This document shows positions 34,044 through 42,423 of a DNA stretch of 64,000 nucleotides, in pieces. The position numbers and the translations under genes are program-made. A model generated the notes under the pieces. The model saw only the letters and a list, made by a program, of their open reading frames with translations, was not told the DNA's origin and did no database searches. Source of the DNA: Bacteroidota bacterium (GTDB taxonomy: Bacteria > Bacteroidota > Bacteroidia > UBA7662 > CANHCV01); the NCBI GenBank assembly GCA_947501265.1, contig CANMVY010000005.1:1-64000 (forward strand), given 5' to 3'. Every line of letters starts with the position of its first letter. The stretch's first letter is position 1.

Positions 34044-34068
34044 TCTTCGACCCACCACTCCTCCCTTA

Positions 34069-34101
34069 CTTTATCCCGACGAATGTCGGGGCGCCCTCCA
34101 A
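34069..34101 (+). repeat. REP-like 33-bp repeat, copy 2
   Basis: The unit begins CTTTATCCCGACGAATGTCG. Its core is a perfect hairpin CCCGAC-GAAT-GTCGGG (34075-34090), followed by GGCGCCC. Copy 1 has a weaker version of the same stem. Confidence 0.6.
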
Positions 34102-34130
34102 CCTACCACAAAATTATCAATCTATTTGAT

Positions 34131-34175
34131 TTTATCCGTTTGTAAACGTTTATAAACGTTTCGTATACGGATAAA
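34131..34175. promoter_or_regulatory. 45-bp nested inverted repeat upstream of the DUF2851 gene
   Basis: Outer arms TTTATCCGT (34131-34139) and ACGGATAAA (34167-34175) are exact reverse complements. Between them lies an 18-bp perfect palindrome (34144-34161) made of two AAACGTTT units spaced 10 bp apart, one helical turn. The element ends 27 bp before the DUF2851 ATG. The layout is that of a two-dimer operator; a replication- or chromosome-organisation site is another possibility. Confidence 0.55.
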
Positions 34176-34202
34176 TGAATTGACCCGCTTGAAATTTGTG
34201 CC

Positions 34203-35495
34203 ATGAAATTTCCAGAGGCGTTTCTTCAGTGGGTTTGGTTGCATCAGGTTTTTAACTCGGACGATTTAAAAACCACCGATGGCCGTGCAATTCGTGTAGA
34301 ACGTCCGGGGGAATGGAATCGCGGATTTGGACCTGATTTTTCGGGTGCCAGGGTATGGATTGGAAACCAATTGGCCCTTGGTGCTGTTGAGATTCATGTT
34401 CGGAGTGCGGAATGGTTTGAGCATGGACATGAGAGAGATGCGGCATATAATTCAGTGATTTTGCATGTGATCGATGATGACCAAGGGCTTGTGGTTTGTG
34501 AAGATGGATTGGTTCCGCCCCAATTGGTTCTTCGAGATCGGGTATTGCCGCAAGCGTGGAATGTATGGACGCATTGGATGAGAAATCCAGATCACTTGTC
34601 GTGCAGGAACCATTTAGGTCGGTTGAGCAACCCCCAAAAGGAGGAAGGCTGGATGGAATTGAGGCGTTGGCAAATGAAGGAACGGGTTGATTTGGTTTTC
34701 CAGGGGGTTGCGAAACGACAAGGGAATTGGGAACAAGCCTTTTTGGCGCGGTTGTTTTCGGCCTGGGGGTTTCATCATCATTCCGAACCGTTTGCCGAAA
34801 TTTTTCAAGCGATTCCCATGGCTCTGATTCCCCGATTGCAAGGAAACTCCTTGGCCATGGAAGCTTTGTTGCTGGGTTTGGGTCGGTTTCTCGACGATCC
34901 TCAAGATGAATACTCCAAGTCGTTGCGGGCAATGTTTTTGCACTTGCAAATTGCATTTCAGCTCCGAAAAATATCGCCCTATCCTTGGAAAAACACCCGA
35001 TTGCGGCCTTCAAACTTTCCTGAATTTCGACTCGCTCAACTGGCCGCAATTCTCAACCAATCGCCTTCTCTCTTTGGGTCGGTTTTGGGTGCAAATAACG
35101 AAAAAGAGTGCCTAACTCTTTTATCGGCATCACCACCAGATTATTGGAGCAAACACTACCGATTGGGAAAAGAAACCGGTGAACATTCGCCTACTTTGGG
35201 CGAAAAAAGCAAACAAATCCTGCTGGCGAATGTGTTTGTGCCCTTCCGTTTTGCTTATTTTGAACGCGTTGGGCATGAGTTCGAGAAGAACGGAACATGG
35301 AAGTGGTTGGAACGACTTCCTGCCGAAGAAAACGCTGTAACCAAGGTGTTTCAATCTACACCGTTGAAAGCAAAAAACCTGGGAGAAAGTCAAACTCAGG
35401 TGTACTTGTACCAGAACTTTTGCAGGCTCAAACGCTGTTTTGAGTGCTCATTCGGTTCCCAAATTTTACAATTTCCTCCGATCTTTGAACCATGA
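34203..35495 (+). CDS. DUF2851 family protein
   Basis: This 430-aa cytoplasmic protein matches DUF2851 along its length. The N-terminus has EAFLQWVWLHQVFN, the conserved core RPGEWNRGFGPDFSGARVWIG, GAVEIHVRSAEW and the HGHERDAAYNSVILHVI block with histidine and aspartate residues that suggest metal or nucleic-acid chemistry. The C-terminal part is helical and ends with a cysteine-bearing YQNFCRLKRCFECSFG. The function of the family is unknown; the acidic/His core is reminiscent of nucleases, but that is only an inference. It overlaps the next gene by ATGA and is preceded by the nested palindrome. Confidence 0.88.
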   Translation: MKFPEAFLQWVWLHQVFNSDDLKTTDGRAIRVERPGEWNRGFGPDFSGARVWIGNQLALGAVEIHVRSAEWFEHGHERDAAYNSVILHVIDDDQGLVVCEDGLVPPQLVLRDRVLPQAWNVWTHWMRNPDHLSCRNHLGRLSNPQKEEGWMELRRWQMKERVDLVFQGVAKRQGNWEQAFLARLFSAWGFHHHSEPFAEIFQAIPMALIPRLQGNSLAMEALLLGLGRFLDDPQDEYSKSLRAMFLHLQIAFQLRKISPYPWKNTRLRPSNFPEFRLAQLAAILNQSPSLFGSVLGANNEKECLTLLSASPPDYWSKHYRLGKETGEHSPTLGEKSKQILLANVFVPFRFAYFERVGHEFEKNGTWKWLERLPAEENAVTKVFQSTPLKAKNLGESQTQVYLYQNFCRLKRCFECSFGSQILQFPPIFEP

Positions 35496-36382
35496 AAATA
35501 CTCGTTACTGGAAGCAATGGATTGTTGGGCCAAAAGTTATCGGCTCTTTTGATGGAAAAAGGAATTTCGTTCCTCGCAACAGGGGTGGGAGAAAACCGAA
35601 ATCCGTCCCTACCGTCGGAGCATTACCGTACCATGGACGTTACCTCTGCATCTTCGATGGAATCTGTTTTTCAAGAATTTCAACCTACCCATGTGATTCA
35701 TGGCGCAGCCATGACCAACGTGGATGCCTGCGAAACCGATCGGGAGGGATGTTGGTCCTTGAACGTAACCGCCACCGAACTCTTGGTGGAAAGGTGTTCT
35801 GCCCAAAACATTCACCTCACCCATGTGAGCACCGATTTTATTTTCGATGGGAAGAATGGGCCTTACCGGGAAGAGGATCAGCCCAATCCTTTGAGTTTTT
35901 ACGGAGAGAGCAAGTTGAAAGCCGAGGAAGTGGTGAAAGCTGGAACCCTGCCTCATGCCATTTTAAGAACGGTTTTGGTGTACGGAATAACTCCGCACAT
36001 GTCGCGTTCCAACATCGTTTTGTGGGCCAAAGGAGCTTTGGAAAAAGGGCAAAGCATTTCGGTGGTGAACGACCAATTCCGCACTCCTACTTTGGCCGAA
36101 GACTTGGCCATGGGTTGTTTTTTGGCAGCCACAAAAAACGCTCAAGGGGTTTTCAATATCAGCGGAAAGGATTTTATGAGCATTTTTCAATTGGTTGAAC
36201 GGGTCGCCAAGTATTTCCATCTTTCAACGGAAAACGTGGTTCAAGTTTCCAGTTCTACCTTGAATCAAGCGGCTCAACGGCCGCCCATTACCGGATTTAT
36301 TCTGGACAAAGCAGCGGCCGAATTGGGTTATGCACCGCACTCGTTCGAAGAGGGAATTGCAGTCATGGAAAAACAGTGGTAA
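35492..36382 (+). CDS. RmlD-type SDR (dTDP-4-dehydrorhamnose reductase-like)
   Basis: The 296-aa extended short-chain dehydrogenase opens with the NAD(P)-binding motif ILVTGSNGLLGQKLSALL. It carries the RmlD-like HGAAMTNVDACE, VSTDFIFDGKNGPYREED and the catalytic YGESKLKAE. In sugar-nucleotide pathways such enzymes reduce dTDP-4-dehydrorhamnose; many Bacteroidota homologues stand alone with unknown substrate. Here no other rml genes are adjacent, so the specific activity is uncertain. Coupled to the DUF2851 gene by a 4-nt overlap. Confidence 0.82.
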   Translation: MKILVTGSNGLLGQKLSALLMEKGISFLATGVGENRNPSLPSEHYRTMDVTSASSMESVFQEFQPTHVIHGAAMTNVDACETDREGCWSLNVTATELLVERCSAQNIHLTHVSTDFIFDGKNGPYREEDQPNPLSFYGESKLKAEEVVKAGTLPHAILRTVLVYGITPHMSRSNIVLWAKGALEKGQSISVVNDQFRTPTLAEDLAMGCFLAATKNAQGVFNISGKDFMSIFQLVERVAKYFHLSTENVVQVSSSTLNQAAQRPPITGFILDKAAAELGYAPHSFEEGIAVMEKQW

Positions 36383-36396
36383 CCTAAAAAGATGGG

Positions 36397-37275
36397 ATGA
36401 GTCGATCAAAAGGAATTTGGTTGGGGAAGTCGGAACGAAGGGGAATGATGGCCGTTGGTGTAACCTTTATGGCGTTGTGTGCACTTCGATTTTTACCGAA
36501 ATCCGAACAAGGATTGGAGCCGATGCAAGAACCCCAGAAAACCGTTCCATATTCGTCTCGGGTTCAAGACTACAAAACCGGGATGGAACGGTATCCGCAT
36601 AAAAATAGGTTTTCGACCATTTCATTGCGGCCATTTCCGTTCAACCCCAATACCATTTCGTCCGATTCTCTTCTGCAAATGGGGTTGCCAAAACCGGTGG
36701 TTGAGAAATGGATCAAAGCCCGAAGCCGAGGATTCATTTTTAGAAAGCCCGAAGATTTGCAACGGTTTTCGATCTTGCCTCCATCGTTTCGGGCGCAACT
36801 TTTGCCACACGTTGTTCTTCAAAATTCCACAGAGCGAATTCGGCAAAAGTGGCAAGCCCCGCCTCGACCGGTGGTGATGGTTGAAATCAATGAGGCCGAC
36901 AGTTTCGAGTTGCAAGGATTGCCGGGAATTGGTCCCGCCCTAGCGCACCGATTGGTTAATTACCGAAACCGTTTGGGCGGTTTTTATCATCCCCAACAAT
37001 TGCTGGAAGTATTTGGAATTGATTCTACCCTCCTTCAGAAAATTCTTCCACAAATTCACATCGACCCTCAAAAAATTCAGACTCGATCGTGGAATACCAT
37101 TTCGGCAGAAGAGTTAAAATTGTTTCCATACCTCACAAACAAAGAGGCCAACATCATCGTTCAATACCGAAAAGTACATGGGCCTTTTACTTCGATGGAT
37201 GCCGTGAGAAAAATCAAAGGAATTCGATCAGATATTCCCGAAAAATTAACACCTTACCTCCATTTCGAATTATGA
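36397..37275 (+). CDS. Membrane-anchored helix-hairpin-helix protein (ComEA-related)
   Basis: This 292-aa protein has one N-terminal membrane helix (about residues 18-34), a polar linker and then several helix-hairpin-helix units. The clearest is EINEADSFELQGLPGIGPALAHRLVNYRN near residue 168, with a last one at the C-terminus (DAVRKIKGIRSDIPEKL). HhH units bind DNA backbone; ComEA uses them for DNA uptake. Annotations in this phylum are usually just helix-hairpin-helix domain-containing protein. A DNA-uptake or envelope-DNA role is an inference. Confidence 0.82.
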   Translation: MSRSKGIWLGKSERRGMMAVGVTFMALCALRFLPKSEQGLEPMQEPQKTVPYSSRVQDYKTGMERYPHKNRFSTISLRPFPFNPNTISSDSLLQMGLPKPVVEKWIKARSRGFIFRKPEDLQRFSILPPSFRAQLLPHVVLQNSTERIRQKWQAPPRPVVMVEINEADSFELQGLPGIGPALAHRLVNYRNRLGGFYHPQQLLEVFGIDSTLLQKILPQIHIDPQKIQTRSWNTISAEELKLFPYLTNKEANIIVQYRKVHGPFTSMDAVRKIKGIRSDIPEKLTPYLHFEL

Positions 37276-37294
37276 AAACCGCGTCTTTTTGAAG

Positions 37295-37302
37295 TATATT
37301 TG
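37295..37302 (+). promoter_or_regulatory. -7 box of the acyl-CoA dehydrogenase gene
   Basis: TATATTTG is a perfect consensus match, 18 nt before the ATG. The leader between them is A/T-rich (AAAATTTAAAAA just before the ATG). No TTG at the usual spacing. Confidence 0.5.
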
Positions 37303-37320
37303 CTCCTTAAAATTTAAAAA

Positions 37321-38463
37321 ATGAATTTTTCCATTTCCGAAACCGAAAACATGGTAGGCCAAATGGCCAAAGATTTCGCCGAGAAAAACATTCGCCCTTA
37401 CGTTATGGAATGGGACGAAGCCCAAGTATTTCCGGTTGAAACCATGAAAGCCATGGGTGAACTAGGTCTATTGGGCGTTTTGGTTCCCGAAGAATACGGT
37501 GGAGCAGGATTTGGATACCACGAATACGTTCGTGCGATCATTGAAATTACCAAGGTAGATAGTTCGGTTGGATTGTCTGTTGCTGCCCATAATTCGCTTT
37601 GTACCGGACACATCCTTCAATTTGGAAATGAAGAACAAAAGCGCAGGTGGTTGCCCAAATTGGCAACCGGTCAGTGGATTGGCGCTTGGGGATTGACGGA
37701 AGCCAATACCGGTTCAGATGCGCTTCGCATGCGAACTACCGCCGTTAAAGACGGAAATCATTGGGTTATCAACGGTGCAAAAAACTGGATCACACACGGA
37801 ATCTCTGGGGATGTTGCTGTGGTTTTGGTACGTACCGGTGAATTGTTGGACAGCCACGGCATTTCTGCTTTTGTTGTAGAGCGTGGAACTCCAGGGTTCA
37901 AAGCCGGAAAAAAAGAGAACAAGTTAGGAATGCGCGCTTCCGAAACCGCAGAAATGATTTTCGAAGATTGCCGCGTTCCAGAAGAAAATTTATTGGGAAA
38001 TGTTGGAGATGGGTTCATCCAAGCAATGAAAATTTTGGATGGCGGACGTATTTCCATCGCAGCCCTTTCTTTGGGAATTGCTGAAGGAGCCCTCGAAGCT
38101 TCCATAAAATACTCCAAAGAGCGCGAGCAATTCGGGAAACCCATTGCTACTTTTCAAGCTATTTCCTTCAAATTGGCCCAAATGGCAACCGAATTAGAGG
38201 TTGCAAGATTGTTAACGCGCCAAGCTGCTGAAATGAAAAATGCCCATTTGCCCATGACCAAAGAATCGGCTATGGCCAAGTATTATGCTTCTGAAGTTGC
38301 CGTGAGAAATTCGGTGGAGTCGGTTCAAATTTTCGGCGGTTACGGATATACCAAAGACTTTCCAGTAGAGAAATTCTACCGCGATTCCAAATTGTGTACC
38401 ATCGGCGAAGGAACCTCTGAAATTCAGAAATTGGTTATCGCAAGAAGCATTATTGGACGATAA
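37321..38463 (+). CDS. Acyl-CoA dehydrogenase (short-chain/butyryl type)
   Basis: This 380-aa FAD enzyme introduces the alpha-beta double bond in fatty-acyl or branched-chain acyl-CoA oxidation and passes electrons to electron-transfer flavoprotein. Motifs: [14 protein letters not shown] (FAD binding), [30 protein letters not shown], and the C-terminal [20 protein letters not shown], after which the catalytic-glutamate region reads GEGTSEIQ. Length and order are normal. It starts its own transcript, with a -7 box at 37295, and the deacetylase gene follows 9 nt later. Confidence 0.95.
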   Translation: MNFSISETENMVGQMAKDFAEKNIRPYVMEWDEAQVFPVETMKAMGELGLLGVLVPEEYGGAGFGYHEYVRAIIEITKVDSSVGLSVAAHNSLCTGHILQFGNEEQKRRWLPKLATGQWIGAWGLTEANTGSDALRMRTTAVKDGNHWVINGAKNWITHGISGDVAVVLVRTGELLDSHGISAFVVERGTPGFKAGKKENKLGMRASETAEMIFEDCRVPEENLLGNVGDGFIQAMKILDGGRISIAALSLGIAEGALEASIKYSKEREQFGKPIATFQAISFKLAQMATELEVARLLTRQAAEMKNAHLPMTKESAMAKYYASEVAVRNSVESVQIFGGYGYTKDFPVEKFYRDSKLCTIGEGTSEIQKLVIARSIIGR

Positions 38464-38472
38464 TCACCCTGT

Positions 38473-39078
38473 TTGCGCCATACGCCTTACATCCGAATTT
38501 GGTACCGAAAGGCCTACCGACCTCCGGTTAAATCAAGGCTAACCTTGTACCTCACCTTCGACGATGGTCCCATTCCTGAGGTCACGTCATGGGTGTTGAA
38601 CACCTTGAAGGAATGGAATGCCAAAGCTACCTTTTTCGTTATTGGCGAAAACGTTCAAAAACATCCATCCCTTCATAACGACGTTCTGTTGAACGGTCAT
38701 CAAGTTGGGAATCATACTTTTACCCATATCATGGGAAAAAAAACAGATTTGCACACGTATCTTGATGATATTCAACGTTGTGCTGCGTTGGTGAAATCGC
38801 CATTTTTCCGTCCACCTTACGGCAGTTTAACCCGTATTCAATACCGAAAAGTGGTTCAACAATCGAAATTGGTGATGTGGGATGTGATGAGTTACGATTT
38901 CCTTGAAAATAAATCGGGAGAATACTGTGGAAACAAAATAATTCGGGAAGCCAAAAACGGAGATGTTGTGGTGTTTCACGATTCTTTGAAAGCATTCCCT
39001 CGCCTTAAAATTGCCTTACCGATGGTATTGGAACACTTTTCTAAACTAGGATTTCATTTTGAAGCATTACCGTTATGA
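38473..39078 (+). CDS. Polysaccharide deacetylase (NodB domain)
   Basis: The 201-aa protein has a NodB homology domain with the metal triad: LTFDDGP near residue 29, and the two histidines in NHTFTH. FRPPYGSL and VVVFHDS complete the catalytic motifs. It would remove N-acetyl groups from a glycan such as peptidoglycan. There is no signal peptide, as in many small Bacteroidota members. The start is a TTG at 38473, since no ATG lies before the catalytic motif. It overlaps tatD by ATGA. Confidence 0.88.
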   Translation: MRHTPYIRIWYRKAYRPPVKSRLTLYLTFDDGPIPEVTSWVLNTLKEWNAKATFFVIGENVQKHPSLHNDVLLNGHQVGNHTFTHIMGKKTDLHTYLDDIQRCAALVKSPFFRPPYGSLTRIQYRKVVQQSKLVMWDVMSYDFLENKSGEYCGNKIIREAKNGDVVVFHDSLKAFPRLKIALPMVLEHFSKLGFHFEALPL

Positions 39079-39854
39079 TTTGGATTGATACGCATTGCCA
39101 TTTGTATTCGGAAGAATTTAAGGATGATCGGCATGAAGCTTTGAAGCGGGCGTTGGTGCAGGATATTCAACGCATATACCTGCCCGCCATCGATTCAGAA
39201 TCCCACCAAGCCATGTTGGATTTGGAAGCGGAATTCCCTCAGCATTGTTTTGCCATGATGGGGCTTCACCCCTGTTCGGTGGGCGACGATCCAACCCAAG
39301 AATTGGCCATCGTGAAGGAATATTGGGATCAACGAGATTTTGTTGCGGTGGGAGAAATTGGTATCGACCTGTACTGGAGAAAAGATAATTTAGAACAACA
39401 AAAACACGCTTTTCGGACTCAAATTCAATGGGCGATAGAAAGGAATAAACCGTTCATCATTCATTGCCGGGAAGCATTTGATGAAGTTTTTTCGGTTTTA
39501 GAGGAATTCCAGGGAAGTCCTTTAAAAGGGATTTTCCATTGTTTTTCTGGAACAGCGGAACAAGCCAAACGGGCCATTCAATTTGGACTGCTTTTGGGAA
39601 TTGGAGGAGTGGTAACCTATAAAAAAGCCGGACTTGCGGAAGTGGTAGCGAGTATCCCTCTTTCTCATATCGTTTTAGAAACGGACGCACCTTATTTGCC
39701 TCCAACGCCTCATCGGGGGAAGCGAAACGAACCCTCGTTTTTGTTGCACATCGCCGAAAAATTGTCGGAAACAACCGGTGCACCCCTTTCGCGCATCGCT
39801 TCCATGACCACCGAAAATGCCCTATCTTTATTCCATGGCGAGCCCTCAAAATAA
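39075..39854 (+). CDS. TatD family metal-dependent deoxyribonuclease
   Basis: The 259-aa TIM-barrel hydrolase has IDTHCHLYSEEF at the N-terminus (HxH metal ligands), GEIGIDLYW with the bridging glutamate, PFIIHCREAFDE, GIFHCFSGTAEQA, and LETDAPYLPP at the end of the barrel. TatD proteins show 3'-exonuclease or D-aminoacyl-tRNA-related activity depending on subgroup; the subgroup cannot be assigned here. It overlaps the asparaginase gene by 20 nt and the deacetylase gene by 4 nt. Confidence 0.93.
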   Translation: MIWIDTHCHLYSEEFKDDRHEALKRALVQDIQRIYLPAIDSESHQAMLDLEAEFPQHCFAMMGLHPCSVGDDPTQELAIVKEYWDQRDFVAVGEIGIDLYWRKDNLEQQKHAFRTQIQWAIERNKPFIIHCREAFDEVFSVLEEFQGSPLKGIFHCFSGTAEQAKRAIQFGLLLGIGGVVTYKKAGLAEVVASIPLSHIVLETDAPYLPPTPHRGKRNEPSFLLHIAEKLSETTGAPLSRIASMTTENALSLFHGEPSK

Positions 39855-40887
39855 TTCGGTCCTTCTTTTGTACACGGGAGGAACCGCTGGAATGGTTAGG
39901 AATCATGACGGCGTTTTGGTTCCTTTTGATTTCGAACAAATTGAGTCATTATTGCCTGAGTTGCAACGGTTACCCTTTCAACTTTCTCATTGGGCAACCG
40001 AAAAACCGATCGACTCCTCCAATTTGAAAACTCCTCTTTGGAACGAGTTGGCCGAGGTGATTGAACGGGAATACGAAAAACACATCGGCTTTGTGATTTT
40101 ACACGGTACCGATACCATGGCTTTTTCGGCCACCGCATTGAGTTTTTTGCTGAAGAATCTTCACAAACCCGTTGTTTTTACCGGTGCGCAATTGCCCATT
40201 GGCGATATTCGAACCGATGCCAAAGAAAACATTTTAACGGCTTTGGAAATAGCAGGTGCCGAGGCGATGGGACTTCCTGTTGTTCCAGAGGTGTGCATCT
40301 ATTTCGATTATTCCTTGTTTCGAGGGAACCGATCTATTAAACAGAGCAGCGATCGGTTTGAGGCGTTCTCTTCTCCCAATTTCCCTAAATTGGCAGAAGC
40401 AGGAACCCACATTCGCTTTCATCAAGATTTCTTTCACCGAGCAGTGGGTTCTTTTTCCATCCAAAAATCGAACTTCTCCAATCGGGTTGCTACGTTAAGA
40501 TTGTTTCCAGGCATGGGAGAAAACCACGTTTTGCCGCTCACAACCTCTCCCCACTGGGATGTGGTTATTTTGCGAACCTACGGCAGTGGAAATGCGCCAA
40601 GTGAGCCAGAAATTATGAATGCGCTTCGCCAAGCAACCAATTCCGGAAAAGTAATTGTAAACATTACCCAATGCATGTCGGGCAGAGTTGTTCAAGATAC
40701 CTACGAGGTCGGACGTCAACTCTCTGAAATTGGAGTGGTGGAAGGATTGGATCTTACCTTGGAAGCGGCTTTGGTTAAATCCATGTTTATCTTGGGTCGT
40801 GGGCCCTTCGATTCTGGTTCATTCAAGAAAGAATTTCAAACCATTTTGGCCGGGGAGATGACCGCTTCATCGGAGTTTCACCATTAA
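39835..40887 (+). CDS. Type I L-asparaginase
   Basis: This 350-aa enzyme hydrolyses asparagine to aspartate and ammonia. It has the two threonine motifs of the family: LLLYTGGTAGM near residue 10 and FVILHGTDTMAFSATALSF with the HGTDT core near residue 88. PVVFTGAQLPIGDIRTDAKEN is also diagnostic. No signal peptide, so it is the cytoplasmic type. The start at 39835 is selected because the threonine motif then lies at the usual distance. Confidence 0.93.
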   Translation: MASPQNNSVLLLYTGGTAGMVRNHDGVLVPFDFEQIESLLPELQRLPFQLSHWATEKPIDSSNLKTPLWNELAEVIEREYEKHIGFVILHGTDTMAFSATALSFLLKNLHKPVVFTGAQLPIGDIRTDAKENILTALEIAGAEAMGLPVVPEVCIYFDYSLFRGNRSIKQSSDRFEAFSSPNFPKLAEAGTHIRFHQDFFHRAVGSFSIQKSNFSNRVATLRLFPGMGENHVLPLTTSPHWDVVILRTYGSGNAPSEPEIMNALRQATNSGKVIVNITQCMSGRVVQDTYEVGRQLSEIGVVEGLDLTLEAALVKSMFILGRGPFDSGSFKKEFQTILAGEMTASSEFHH

Positions 40888-40896
40888 TTTTACGTC

Positions 40897-41328
40897 ATGA
40901 ACAACGAACAAAACATCATTCATGCTTCGAAAGCGGCCGAGCCGGTTGGGTTGTATCCCCACGCCCGCCGTGTTGGAAATTTATTGTTTCTTTCTGGCGT
41001 GGGACCACGGGAAAAAGGGAATCCAAAAATCCCTGGCGCCACCTACAACGAAGAAGGAAAAATCATCGATTACGATATGGCCACCCAAGTTCACAGCGTT
41101 TTTAGAAATGTTCGGGAGGTGTTGGAAGCATCCGGTGCAAAATGGGAAGATTTGGTGGATGTAACCGTTTTCTTAACCAATATGGAGCGCGATTTCAAGG
41201 TGTACAATCAAATTTGGGCCGAATACTTCAAAGATGTTCAAGCTTGTAGAACAACGTTGGAAATCAACTGTTTGCCCACACCCATTGCCATCGAATTAAA
41301 GTGCATTGCCGTTCTTCCGAATGAATAA
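40897..41328 (+). CDS. RidA-family protein, probable 2-aminomuconate deaminase
   Basis: This 143-aa RidA/YjgF-fold protein contains YPHARRVGNLLFLSGVGPRE, and the YPHAR segment is typical of the 2-aminomuconate deaminase branch rather than of housekeeping RidA. The conserved arginine occurs in CRTTLEINCLPTPIAIELK. That branch removes ammonia from 2-aminomuconate in the 3-hydroxyanthranilate part of tryptophan breakdown, which fits a genome with kynureninase (19785). The other enzymes of the ring-cleavage route are not in the window, so the specific role is inferred. It overlaps the next gene by 8 nt. Confidence 0.78.
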   Translation: MNNEQNIIHASKAAEPVGLYPHARRVGNLLFLSGVGPREKGNPKIPGATYNEEGKIIDYDMATQVHSVFRNVREVLEASGAKWEDLVDVTVFLTNMERDFKVYNQIWAEYFKDVQACRTTLEINCLPTPIAIELKCIAVLPNE

Positions 41329-42286
41329 GCTGGTTTTCTTTTTTGGATTTTTAGGAATGATGTTGGTTGCCCACGCGGGAACCGAAAAGAAAGTCGTTTT
41401 TACGGTGGGCAACAAAGTCCACGAAGGAATTCTTGCACTTCCTGATGGAGACGGCCCTTTTCCTCTTTTGGTTTTGGTTCCTTTTTTGGAGCTTCAAGGG
41501 AAAGATCAATCCCTCGAAATCAAAGATCCCGAATTGGTGTGTTTGTACCCCGATTTGGAGGGAAAACGCATTCGAATCTCCAAAGAAATTAGCGATCATT
41601 ACACCGAAAAAGGAATTGCAGTTTTCCGGTACGACCGCAATGCCGTGAATTTTGTGGATGAAGACCAAACGTTAAAGCTTCCGACGGACGAACTGAAAAC
41701 CATTCACGAAGGAATTCAGTTTTGCAAATCCCAAGAAGGCGTAGATTCCAACGTGATTGCATTGTGGGGATTTGGATCTGGCGGCTGGCTCACTTATCAA
41801 ATTGCTGAAAAAAGAAACGATATCGACTATGTGATTACCTATGGGATGCCATTTCGTTCATTGGAAGAATCGTTGGAAAGTAAAATTCGATTTACCTTTA
41901 ACCATTGCGGTGATAAAGATCCAGAGGCCATGGAAGAAGCTCTGAAATCCATGAAAACCACTTTGGATGAGGTAGAAAGGAATAAAATCAGCTCGGGTGA
42001 GTTGGTGGCCGGGCAATTCCCGAAATACTGGAAAGGATTGATGCTCCTTGCTCAGAATTCTGGCATGAAGTACAAAAAATGCGGAGTTCCATCCCTTACC
42101 ATTTACGGCAATAAGGATTTTGAAATCACCGATAAAGATGTGGCTCAGGCAAGAGAATGGGCCAATTCCAGAGGAAAGGTAGAATATTTAGCGGGCCTGA
42201 ACCATTACCTCAACAATGGAACCGACCTGCATGTTCATCCCGCTATTTTTAAATCCGTGGATCGCTTTTTTCAAAAGAACCAGTAA
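41321..42286 (+). CDS. Secreted alpha/beta-hydrolase-like protein
   Basis: The 321-aa product has a signal peptide (ending LVAHAGT) and an alpha/beta-hydrolase pattern: PFPLLVLVPF where the oxyanion loop starts, GIAVFRYDRN, and IALWGFGSGGWLTYQIA at the nucleophile elbow. The elbow reads F-G-S-G-G, so the first glycine of the usual GxSxG is replaced by Phe. A late SLTIYGNKDFEI could supply the acid and LAGLNHYLNNG the histidine. Substrate unknown. Its ATG overlaps the RidA stop. Confidence 0.72.
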   Translation: MNKLVFFFGFLGMMLVAHAGTEKKVVFTVGNKVHEGILALPDGDGPFPLLVLVPFLELQGKDQSLEIKDPELVCLYPDLEGKRIRISKEISDHYTEKGIAVFRYDRNAVNFVDEDQTLKLPTDELKTIHEGIQFCKSQEGVDSNVIALWGFGSGGWLTYQIAEKRNDIDYVITYGMPFRSLEESLESKIRFTFNHCGDKDPEAMEEALKSMKTTLDEVERNKISSGELVAGQFPKYWKGLMLLAQNSGMKYKKCGVPSLTIYGNKDFEITDKDVAQAREWANSRGKVEYLAGLNHYLNNGTDLHVHPAIFKSVDRFFQKNQ

Positions 42287-42369
42287 AAGGATTTATCTGG
42301 TTTGTATTTCGTAGAGGTCAATGGAAAAACCTACAAATGGATCAAAAATTAACCGATGCAAATTTTTAG

Positions 42370-42398
42370 AAAAAAGCCCTCCTTTTGAGGGCTTTTTT
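42370..42398. terminator. Bidirectional rho-independent terminator
   Basis: An AAAAAAGCCCTC/GAGGGCTTTTTT stem closes a 5-nt CTTTT loop, 84 nt past the hydrolase stop and 26 nt before the DUF4197 start. It separates the 37.3-42.3 kb transcript from the next operon. Confidence 0.9.
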
Positions 42399-42423
42399 CG
42401 TTTTCAGGGCATAACTTTCCATC

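Larger units (their letters stand above)
33789..34202. other. Repeat-rich intergenic region without a convincing gene
   Basis: These 414 bp separate the polytopic protein from the DUF2851 gene. An open frame of 112 codons exists on the plus strand but runs straight through REP-like hairpins and shows no protein character. The region contains two copies of a 33-bp repeat, a separate CCCGAA hairpin and, at its right end, a nested inverted repeat (34131-34175). Confidence 0.7.

Noticed and set aside
33791-34129. A 112-codon plus-strand ORF in the gap before the DUF2851 gene
   Set aside because: It reads straight through the 33-bp repeats and hairpins, and its translation has no signal, domain or compositional sign of a protein.
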